Positions 54,819-64,000 of a DNA stretch of 64,000 bases are shown piece by piece. Source of the stretch: Linanthus parryae. Lineage: Eukaryota; Streptophyta; Magnoliopsida; Ericales; Polemoniaceae. The position numbers and the translations under genes were made by a program. The stretch is taken from assembly GCA_023055425.1 (NCBI GenBank), contig JALGPY010000001.1, forward strand, positions 29,625,001 to 29,689,000, in the 5' to 3' direction. Position 1 is the stretch's first letter. Each line of letters opens with the position of its first letter. The notes under the pieces are model-generated. The model was not told where the DNA came from and searched no databases. It worked only from the letters and a program-made list of their open reading frames with translations.

Positions 54819-56718
54819 TTGAGTGAAAGTTTTGCATATTTAAATTTGAACAAGCATGAATCAGAGGAAGAGACTGAGAATCCACTTGGATTCAATAAAG
54901 GCTCAGAGGAAAATAGAAGACATTTTCAAAACCTTGAAAACAGTTATCAAATCCTTGACAATACAACTCAAAGCCTTGAAAAGGATGATCATAAGGATTC
55001 AAGTGACAATGCCACTACTTCAAGACCAGAAAAGATCTATGGAGAACTTGAACCATGTTCTCCAAGAAAGAGATTCAAATATCTCTCATCTCATCCAGCT
55101 GATAATATCATATCAGATCCAACCACTGGTACACAAACCAGATCACAGTTGAAGAACTTATGTGCTTTTAATACTTTTATTTCTCTTGTAGAACCAAAAA
55201 CTTTGAAGGAAGCTTTAAAAGAAGCAGACTGGATCATTGTTATGCAAAGTGAACTCAATGAGTTTGAAAGGAATAAAGTTTGGAACCTAGTTCCTGCACC
55301 TACAAACCAGTCTGTCATTGGTACCAGATGGGTATTCAGAAACAAGTTGGATGGCAATGTAATCAGAAACAAAGCAAGGTTAGTTGCTCAAGGTTACAAT
55401 CAAGAAAAAGGTATTGATTATGAAGAAAATTTTTCTCCAGTTTCCAGGTTAGAAGCAATTAGAATTTTGCTTGCATTTGCATCTTACAAGAACATGAAAC
55501 TATTTCAAATGGATGTAAAGTGTGCTTTCTTGAATGACTACTTACAAGAAGAAGTTTATGTTGCACAACCACCTGGTTTTGAAAATGAAAAATTTCCAGA
55601 TCATGTTTACAAACTTGACAAAGCTCTTTATGGTTTGAAACAAGCTCCAAGGGCTTGGTATGAAAGACTGTCAAAGTTTTTACTTGAAAATGATTTCAAA
55701 AGAGGTTTAGTAGACAAAACTCTTTTCATTAAAACTCATGAGAAAGATTTACTTGTACTTCAGATATATGTTGATGATATACTGCTTGGAGCTACTATGA
55801 TCAATTATGCAGAGAATTCTCAAGTCTTATGAGCAGGGAATTTGAGATGAGCATGATGGGAGAATAGAACTTCTTCCTAGGACTTCAAATACATCAATTG
55901 AAGAAGGGTATCTTTCTGAATCAAAGCAAGTACACAATAGACTTGCTAAATAAGTATAGCATGGCTCAATGCAAGGAAGCCAAGACTCCAATGAGCTCTA
56001 CACTATCCTTAGACAAGGATGAATCTGGTAAGAGTGTCAATGTAAAAGAGTATAGATAAATGATTGGATCATTACTCTATCTGAAAGCAAGAAGACCAGA
56101 TATTATGTTTAGTGTATGCATGTGTGCTGGATTTTAAGCTGATCCAAAAGAATCACACTTAACTGCTGTGAAGAGAATATTCAGATTTCTCAATGGTAAC
56201 AAAGACTTAGGGCTTTGGTATCCAAGACATTCTAACTTCTCTTTGAGTGGTTTTTCAGATGCTGACTTTGCAGGCTACAAAGTTGATCGAAAAGCACTTC
56301 TGGAACCTGTCAATTCATTGGATCATCCTTGATTAGTTGGCATTCCAAGAAACAGAATTCAGTTGCTCTATCAACAGCTGAAGCTGAATATATAGCTGCA
56401 GGAGCATGTTGCTCACAAGTGCCATGGATTGCTCAAGAGCTAAGAGGCATTGGATTTGACTTCAGAGGCATACCTATTAAGTGTGATAACACTAGTGCAA
56501 TTTCAATTACAAAGAATCCAGTGCAACACTCAAGAACCAAGCCCATTGATGTCAGACACCACTTCATCAGAGATCATGCTGAGAAAGGTGATATTGTTCT
56601 TGAATTGTTTGCTACTAACACGCAAATTTCAGATATCTTCACCAAACCATTAGCAGATGAAAGGTTCTCAGCTCTAAGATTGGAATTGGGAATTCTAAAT
56701 AAGACTGCATTGGTTTAG
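54819..56718 (+). pseudogene. Sirevirus reverse transcriptase and RNase H (interrupted)
   Basis: RT: IGTRWVFRNKLDG, NKARLVAQGYNQ, QMDVKCAFLNDYLQEEVYV, ALYGLKQAPRAWYERL and the catalytic IYVDDILLGA. The frame breaks just after YVDD (stop at 55832) and again near 56057. RNase H: DADFAGYKVDRK (near 56265) and then an open frame, SVALSTAEAEYIAAG and KCDNTSAISITKNPVQHS, ending at the normal pol stop 56718 after IFTKPLADERF. The interrupting changes are few, so the copy is relatively recent. Confidence 0.85.
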
Positions 56719-57171
56719 GGGGAGCATAAGGTAAGAAAGGTAAGTTGTATGTGTTTACAAAGGTTTGAACTGAGTTTCAAAGCCTTGAAAATCAGTTCAA
56801 AGCCTTGGTTTCTATTGTTGCAGTGTTACAGTATTTCAAGACCTTGAAAGCGCTTTCAAAGACTTGAAAATGAATCTGTTACACTAATAGTCAATAATCT
56901 TGGATCATTCTATACTGGGTGATATCTCTATAGATATTTTCCTAATATAGCCCATACCCTTTTCAAAATTTGATTTTAGCCAAAAATAGTATTAGTATAT
57001 TATTTTTCCAACGGCATAATATATTTGAAATTTCTCTGATCTTTGCAAATCTTTTAGAATCAGAGAGATACTAGTTTCCTTTTGAAACTCAAACTCTTTC
57101 AGTATTTATCCTCTTCTCTTCTCCTTCATCCCGTATTATTTCACCTCTCTCCTTTCTTCTCCCTAACCCTA

Positions 57172-58649
57172 ATGAGCACAAGAAGGGCCTCAGACAGAAT
57201 CAAGATGGCTGGAGGTTCGAAACCTGTCTCAGAGAAGAAGAGAAAAGCAGCAGTGGAAGAGGTTCAAGAAGTCAGTGGAGACTCTAGCTCCAGAACTCCC
57301 AGTGCAGAGGCAGTCCAAGATCCTCCTCCACCAAAGAAGAAGGTCAAGAAGGCTACAACCTCCTCTTCAGAAAAGCAAAAGAAGCAGAAGGCTATCACAG
57401 AGAATCAAACAGAAACAAAGCCTACTAGTTCAAAGAAGGTGAAGAATAAAGCAACTCAGGTAGAAAAAGGGAAATAGAAGGTTACAGAAGCACAACCAGA
57501 AGGACAATTGGAGAAGGCATTGCAGATCTACTCTCAAGTCTCAACAAAGAACACAGCTCCAGATGAGACATGGTTTGTCTCAAACATCTATAAAGGTCAG
57601 TGGTTAGATGGTTTTGCTTCAAGGTCTATTGGTTTCTGCAGTTTGGTTAATAAGATCTGAATCCTAGAGAAATAGCCTACCCCAGACTCACCATACTCTT
57701 CTACCTGAACCTAACCCAAGTTAAGAGATCTGCACACTTGGCGATCAAATCTAAAGTTTCTGGGATAGAAATTGAACTAGATCACTCTGAATTTGCCAAT
57801 GTGTTAGGTTTTCCAAAGAGGTATGACACTAGCAACCATCCTCCAAAGTCAGAAACTTTGAAGCTAGCCAAAGAAGAATTCTTTCTTCCAAATATCTCAA
57901 CCTCAGCCAAACAGGTAACACATTTTGTGTTGAATGTTGAAGCCAAAGTCCTTCACACTATACTGGTGAGATGTTTCTTTCCTAGAGAGCACTCAAGAGA
58001 GTTGGTTACTGAGAGAATGCTGCACATCATGTATCTGGTTATGCATGTCTATGAGATTGATCTTCAAAAACTAGTTCTTGAACACATGCTCTTTAGCCTA
58101 ACCAGTAAGACGATTCATCCTCTACCATATGCAAACCTCATCACCATGTTCTTTGATCATTTTGAGATCCCTTTTACTGGAGAAGAATCAGTCACATCTG
58201 GTTTTGGGGAACTCAATGATAAATCCTTTGAGAAAATTGGAGTTGTGAAAACAAACGAGAAAGTTTGGAAAATTTACTTAGACTTGACTGAAGCAGAACT
58301 AGGTGCAAAAAAAATTTCTAGGACCAAGAACTTGACTCACACTTCAAGTCAGACTTCTCAGCCTACAGACAATCAAAGACTTGATGGTTTGGAACTTGAC
58401 ATGGAGGATGTCAAAGCTACTGTTTTTGGACTAGAAAGTGATATGGGACAAGTGAAGTATATGGTGGAAAGCATATTCAGAAGCATGACCTTACTTGATG
58501 TTCCTGAGGATCCTGAAAGAACAAAGAAAGGAGATTCAGACAAGGATTTTCCTAGTGAGCATTCAGAACAAGAAGAAGCTACTCTAGTTTCAGACAAGGA
58601 AAAGCAAGAAGCAGAACAGGCAGAAGATGAAGCCAATAGTCCTGATTGA
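57172..58649 (+). pseudogene. Sirevirus env-like ORF (two open segments, 57172-57477 and 57738-58649)
   Basis: Starts MSTRRASDRIKMAGG with a lysine-rich head (PPPKKKVKKATTSSSEKQKK) that could act as a nuclear localisation signal. Stops occur at 57477 and near 57660. The second segment has SGIEIELDHSEFANVLGFP, HTILVRCFFPREHSRELV and IDLQKLVLEHMLFS, resembling the 'putative plant transposon protein' domain known from env-like ORFs of Sireviruses. A predicted coiled coil (LDGLELDMEDVKATVFGLE) and an acidic tail (SEQEEATLVSDKEK) follow. No signal peptide or clear transmembrane helix is seen, so an envelope role is not supported by this sequence alone. Confidence 0.75.
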
Positions 58650-59125
58650 GCTGCTGATCACTTTGAAGAAGAAGAAGTAATCTCCAAAGGCTGCTGAAAA
58701 GGACAAGACTGAAGAAGCAATTGTTGCAGGAGGGACTGCAGAGGAACAGGAAGAGTAGGACAAGACTGATGAAGAAGACGATAAGAAAGAGGAAGAAGAT
58801 CAGGATGAAGATGAAGATCAAACCCCTTAATCTTGCCTATTATTTCTTCCACATTCTCTCTACTTTAAGTCTTTCTTTAAGTTTTCAAAATTTTTCCAGA
58901 CACTTGATCCAACATCTTCTATCTTTTTGATGAAAGTCAAAAAGGGGGAGAAAATTCTAGGTTTTAGTTCTTAGGATTATTTGGTTTTATCTGCTGAACT
59001 ATTTATGTTTTTTTGTTGGTATTTGAATAAGTTGGATCTTTTTGGAAATAGTATGTTTTTAATTGTGGACTAATCAGTTTATTTTGCAGAGACTAAGGAT
59101 CAAACATAATATGGTTTTGTCTTTC

Positions 59126-59139
59126 ATCAAGGGGGAGAT
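59126..59139 (+). other. Polypurine tract of the Sirevirus
   Basis: ATCAAGGGGGAGAT immediately before the 3' LTR. A related AAAAAGGGGGAGA tract occurs near 58938, and TTTAGGGGGAGCA follows the pol stop near 56715. Multiple polypurine tracts are usual in Sireviruses. Confidence 0.85.
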
Positions 59140-60422
59140 TGAAAGCTCGGGTTGTTCAAGACTTGAAACAGATTTCAAAGCCTTGAATAAGCTTCAGAGG
59201 CTTGAAAATAGTTTGGCTATTTCAAGGCCTTGAAACTGGATTCAAAGCCTTGAAACTGCCTAACCTGAATGCATATCCTCAGGGGGAGTTTTTATGATAA
59301 CTCTCTCATTTGATTTACTTGATCTCCTTCATATGTTTAGTTATATGCTATTGGATGATGAAAGACAAATTGTTGAACATGTTTTTAATCGCAATATATC
59401 ATCTGTTTGACCATGATAATGCAGGGAATATTGTTTCTATGTTTTGCAGGATTGTTTCCTAAACTGGATTGCTGCAGATTTGGAAACACTTGAATACTTT
59501 GATCCTGTGATCAATCAGACGTGTATGAAAGCTTATCATGGTGGTTAAATGAAAGATTGCAACAATATCTCTGAAGATTGTGATCATTCAACCGTTGGAG
59601 AAGATTTCAAATTAGTCAAACTATGTTGCCTACAAAATAGGAAGGTTGTTGCTGAAAATCTGGGGAGATTTGCAGAGCTGTTTGAAGTATTTAAAGAGAT
59701 CAAATGTGAAGAAACACAACACAAGACTCAACGGGCAAATATAGAGAAAGCATTCTGGAATGACTATCATAAAAGAAGTTCTTCATCTCTTCCAATCCAT
59801 TCACAGAAGTTCAATGCATTTCACTACAATTTTCTACTCTTAAATTTTCTTCTGTATAGAGCTATATTGGTAGATCATTCTTGTATTGTTTCTACATTTC
59901 ATTCTCAAGGATTTTTCAAAGTGAAAAATAGAGAATTCTTAGTCAATCAGTTAGCTAGAGCAGGTACTAGACAGGTTAGGGAAAATCACAAGCTGTAACA
60001 GAGTAAGGGAACTCTCTGTGCTTGAGCTATAGGGCTTAGCTTTTGATTAATAAGAATTGAGTTGAAAATCCTTCAGGGATCTAATCCATGAGGTAGAGAC
60101 GTAGGTCCAAGTGGACTGGACTCTATACATCACTTGTCTTGTACATTTTTAGTTCATTTACTTTCATAGCTTTTGCAGCATACAAAAACTGTTTATTTTT
60201 TCAAGGGTTTGACCTTGTTTCAAGGCCTTGAAAAAGGCTTACTTGCTTTCTACTCTCTGCATCCACTTCAAAGGCTTGAACTTGTGTTCAAGGCCTTGAA
60301 ATTCATATTCTGCACAAGTTCTTCTTCCTTCTAGCAAGTTTTGCAAAAAGTTGGCATACTCTATTAAAACCCCCCATATAGAGTATCTTAGCTGCTTATA
60401 CATCTGTATACTCGCACTTTCA
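59140..60422 (+). repeat. Sirevirus 3' LTR
   Basis: Partner of 50338-51613. It differs by scattered substitutions and small indels, including near its start. Confidence 0.92.
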
Positions 60423-60452
60423 GTAATAACACAATATAGCTATAGTACCTGC

Positions 60453-63400
60453 TGTGACATCCCCCTCCTGCCGACCCCGATTAGCGATTAATAAAACTTG
60501 CGTTAATGGGAGGAGGGCGCGACATGCCAGCGACGCCTTGACTCGTCGAGAGGCTAAATAAGTTAATTTAAAAATTCATGATAAAAGTTTCTAAAAATAA
60601 CTTCGCGAAAGCGTAATTAAAAATTACTTGGGGTTGTCTTGATAAACAATTTGAATTGTAAAGAAAATAAAGTTGGAACATAAAAATTCAATGTCATTTA
60701 GCCATCTCGACTCATAACTTAAGCAGAGCATAACTCGGGAAAAGCTCTAGGTATAATACAAGGGCTCAAATAAAGTCTTATATACATAATTATACAACTC
60801 TTACATACTTAAACAAATTACTATCATGTAATCTATCATAGCTCCAAGTCGACTAGCATTCTACAATGTCTAAGCACATATGTGTCACGGAGCACATTAT
60901 CACATATGAAATTAACGCCTTGCTACTTCTTGCTTCGTAAATGTCCTTAAAACCTAAAAAAAAGGGTAACGTAAAAGTGTGAGCTCAACTAGCTCAGTGA
61001 GTTACATCTACGCCCCTCTGTAGGTTTGGAAAATGAAAAGAGACTAACTTTCCATGGAGCATCATGAACATAACTTATAGTCATACGTACATATACTTGT
61101 GAAACTTGAAAGAGCATGACATTCATAAAATATAACTTGTATCTTAAAGAAAGCGTAACGTAAAGCATAACTTGAGACTTGTGAAATCATATTGTTCCAA
61201 GTAGGAACCTTGCTTTGTCTCACGTGGAGACCATAACGTACTTGAACATGTTTGCTTAGTTTTTTTATCTTATGGCCCGTGTAACCTTAGTGACTTAACA
61301 CAACATAACGTAGGGACATGTCCATCGCGATGGCTCGTGAGGCGACGCGGTGCCTGCTTATATTGCCCCGGAAAAAGAGCTGTAGCCTGCCTATACCCGA
61401 CAGGGGGTTTCACTCCGGTAACTTTGGCCTTTCTAAAAACGTGTTTTATCTTATGAAATGTTCTTTTATTTTCTTTGTTAGCATCCATGGGGCATAAATA
61501 TTTAACTTGAGTAAAAAACATACATACAAACATAGTAGGGACGACATGAACGTACATAAGCTTGTAAGAAACTTGAGGGTAGGTACAAACTTCGGGAGGT
61601 AGGGTAACTCACCTTGCGAGCTAAATCCATTTATTTGATTCTTCTAAGTCCAATTTCAAACAACTTAAGCATGTTATCTCTAACTCCAACTTCATATAGG
61701 TCGCAAAGAATGCAACAAAGAACACATATAATCACTTAGCACGAGTTCAATCCAAGCATAGCACATAATCACTTAGCATGAAGCCATTCCAAACATAGAA
61801 CATAATTATTTAGCATGAAATTACTCCAAACATAGAGCATGCATAAATCACTTAGCTAAATGATACTAGTCTTATGGATGCAACATGAACTAACTTTTCG
61901 CATACCATATACTTCTAGAGCTTTAAACGTCTTATAGATGCATATGAGATGTCTAATGCGGTACATGAATGAAATATGACATATAATGAACCAAAGCATA
62001 ACTTACATACGCTAGCCCTAAGAAAATTTTATAAACTTCTAAATTATGCTTATAAGCAAAGTGTGACTACCGCAAGTTCAAAATTCAGAAATAATTCAAT
62101 ATAATTATCCATAGCCCAACTTGACATAACATAGATAAAGAGCTTACTGATAACATATAAAAGTATCATAAATTATAGAAGCTTCAAAGTATTGTTAAAC
62201 ATTAAAATTTTGAGCTGTTTAGGTGTAACAGAGGCTGAAAATCGGTCATGGGGAGTAAATTCATAAAATATTCATATGAACACCAAAAATTATGAAATTT
62301 TAAGTGGAAGTAAATAACACCCCTGGGGTTGGACAGATTCGTAAAACAGCCCATGTATTTGGACGATTAAAAATTAAATATAAGTATGATGACTCTGAAA
62401 ATTTTACTGTATAAATATCACGTATAAATACACACACTATAATGTTTTCATATACGTAACTATTTTCTTAATTTCTTGAAAGTAAGCACAAAAAATATAC
62501 TTTATATTTTTCTATACTTCAAAACTTATTGCATGAAAGAATTGCTCTACCAAAATATGAGATTACACCACCACAAGCTCTAAATCACATACATACCACT
62601 ACTCATAACATATTCTTACATGTATCAAATAGTTTTTACCCAACAAACTCACTTTTGCACATGCATGTATGAAGATCATGAAGATGAAGATGAATCAAGA
62701 ACATGCAATCATGAATCCACCATGCTTTCATATAAATGAGATGATCAATTCAAAAATTTGTCTTAAAATGATGAATCACTTACATGAAACTATGGATCAA
62801 GTACTTTTCATACCAAGAACATGAAGTATCAACAAATTGAACACATAAAGAAGAAAATAGTGCTTACTTATAACCATTGAGAGGAATTAGGGAATGATCT
62901 TGGATTCTTGGAGGTTGGAAGAGCTTGGATTCTTGAACAAGATGAAGAAAAGGCTCCCCCAATGCATAGTATAACATTGGACTTGCGTTTTTCATGAATT
63001 GAGAGGTGGAAAAGTGAGTTTTGGTGGTGTTTTGTGAGGGTGAAAACCCGAATCCGGGAATAGTACTTGAGGTAAGAGGAAAGAGCATTCATGGAGTGTT
63101 CTTGATGAAGAAGATGCAAGGAAAAAGAATGAGAGACATGGAGATTGATAGAGAGTGATTTGATGGGGGTATGAGTGGTACACATAGAGCCATACATGTA
63201 ATGATAGCCCACAATATCATATATAGTTGACTAGTATAGTGGAGGAAGAATTGAGATGTTAAACTAAATAGAAAGACATGCTATTTTGGGTAAATGATGC
63301 AAAATCCAAAAATAGAGATGTTAATGCATAAAAATTTAAGTTTAGAACACAATTGCAAATTTACATAAAGTTTGGGACAAACTAGAAATTTGGTACTAAC

Positions 63401-63546
63401 CAAAAAGTTGGTACAAATAACATACTTAAAACGTTTTCTTTAAAATCTAGCATACGTAATAAAATTTTAATATTAACACACATTTTTAGAAGATAATAAT
63501 ATCGCTTAACACATAAACATGCAACATAATTATGCAGGTTACTACA
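60453..63546 (-). repeat. Long LTR (about 3.1 kb) of a Tekay/Del-like Ty3/gypsy element
   Basis: Read on the minus strand it starts TGTAGTAACC after a polypurine tract (TAAGGTGGGTAGAA) and ends GGGGATGTCACA, i.e. TG...CA termini. The sequence to the right (63547 onwards) encodes on the minus strand SEFEDEFFIRW, typical of the spacer just before the 3' LTR in Tekay/Del chromoviruses. LTRs of 2-4 kb are normal for that lineage. The 5' LTR is outside the window, so the boundaries are inferred from termini only. The minus-strand frame 62868-63212 inside it has no domain and is part of the LTR. Confidence 0.6.
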
Positions 63547-64000
63547 TTCTACCCACCTTATAAAGAATTCGTCCTCGAATTCGCTTAGCGAATTTCTAAC
63601 ATGAATGAAATCATATAAAATTCTAACTAACATGAAATCACTGCACAACTTAGCCTTATAGGTTATCTTACCGTTGAACTCGGGCTGGCAAATACATCAA
63701 GCCCTTCACGCTCACGAGAGGGAACAATACGTAGTGCGTCACACTTTGTACCGCTCCAGCAAGCTCGTAATTGTTCCAGAGGTCCTGTCTTTCACACTTA
63801 CAAGAGGGAACAATACATCGTGTCGTCACACTTTGTACTGCTCCAGCAACCTCGTAATTGTGTTAGAATTCTCCGCTGGACCGTAGAACATTGTGGGAAC
63901 AACTTATAGCATCGTAATGATGATATAGCTGCTCGTCCAACTTGCACATTAGCGGCCCAAACACTTGACATTCGCACATCGGTTGAACTTTTGACAAGCT
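63547..64000 (-). mobile_element. 3' internal end of the Tekay/Del-like gypsy element (runs off the window)
   Basis: Begins with the polypurine tract and a short coding-like tail (SEFEDEFF). Upstream on the minus strand there is untranslated sequence with a tandem duplication and no integrase in view. The coding part must lie beyond the right edge. Confidence 0.5.
63700..63868. repeat. Tandem duplication, two diverged copies of about 89 bases
   Basis: AGAGGGAACAATAC, TCACACTTTGTAC and GCTCCAGCAA occur in both copies (starts near 63704 and 63793). The copies differ at about one base in eight by eye. Confidence 0.85.

Larger units (their letters stand above)
50338..60422 (+). mobile_element. 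Sirevirus (SIRE/Maximus-type Ty1/copia) retrotransposon with env-like ORF, complete but mutated
   Basis: LTRs of about 1.28 kb (50338-51613, 59140-60422) run TGAAAGCTC ... CACTTTCA. Primer-binding site TTGGTATCAGAGC and polypurine tract CAAGGGGGAGAT are both present. Order: gag with two zinc knuckles, protease, integrase, RT, RNase H, then about 2.4 kb after pol containing an env-like ORF. Long size, long LTRs, the extra post-pol ORF and the GGGGGAG tract match the Sirevirus genus. No clear target duplication is visible (CTAGT on the left, GTAAT on the right). Several stops interrupt gag, protease and RT. Confidence 0.92.

Noticed and set aside
62868..63212. 114-aa minus-strand frame
   Set aside because: It sits inside the long gypsy LTR and lacks any domain.

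Overview
This window is nuclear DNA from a flowering plant, most likely a eudicot. It has no bacterial-style operons. Its coding content is almost entirely plant transposable elements: Ty3/gypsy of Tat and Tekay type, Ty1/copia including a Sirevirus, L1-type LINEs, hAT, Mutator, Stowaway, Tourist and SINE. The only recognisable host gene is a seven-exon patatin-like phospholipase. The species cannot be named from the sequence.

Layout. 1-11964: a minus-strand Tat-lineage Ty3/gypsy element with dual RNase H, a deleted reverse transcriptase core and an integrase lacking its second Asp. An almost intact Ty1/copia element (5364-10386, uninterrupted 1315-aa polyprotein at 5797-9744) sits inside its gag. 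The Tat 3' untranslated region (620-1010) holds hairpin-forming tandem repeats. 11965-18300: debris, comprising RNase H-like remnants, two SINEs, a LINE ORF1 fragment, a LINE tail and a Tourist-like MITE. 18306-31615: a three-level nest. A small Mutator-like element (about 375-bp terminal inverted repeats, perfect 9-bp target duplication AATTTTCTT) holds a nearly full-length decayed L1 LINE. The LINE holds an intact hAT element (25275-30379, perfect 8-bp duplication CTCTTAAT, 698-aa transposase), and a Stowaway MITE sits in the right Mutator arm. 31616-35050: a gag-like remnant, a second Stowaway MITE and simple repeats. 35056-39422: a decayed copia with 5-bp target duplication GAAAC. 40025-42441: the patatin-like gene, with no start codon seen and an apparent frameshift in exon 2. 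44026-46130: a very decayed minus-strand copia. 46400-48250: possible unidentified host-gene remnants. 50338-60422: a complete but mutated Sirevirus-type copia with 1.28-kb LTRs, an env-like ORF and a palindromic 16-mer scattered over its whole length. 60453-63546: a 3.1-kb LTR of a minus-strand Tekay/Del-like gypsy element whose interior runs off the right edge.

Function. Only two proteins look intact enough to act: the copia polyprotein at 5797-9744 and the hAT transposase at about 26423-28492. Everything else carries stops, frameshifts or deletions. The nesting gives a relative order: Tat before its copia; the Mutator-like element before the LINE before the hAT.

I found no new defence or metabolic system. 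The most unusual signals are the dispersed palindrome in the Sirevirus, the alternating 54/51-bp hairpin repeat in the Tat 3' region, the odd copia LTR junctions, and the triple nest.
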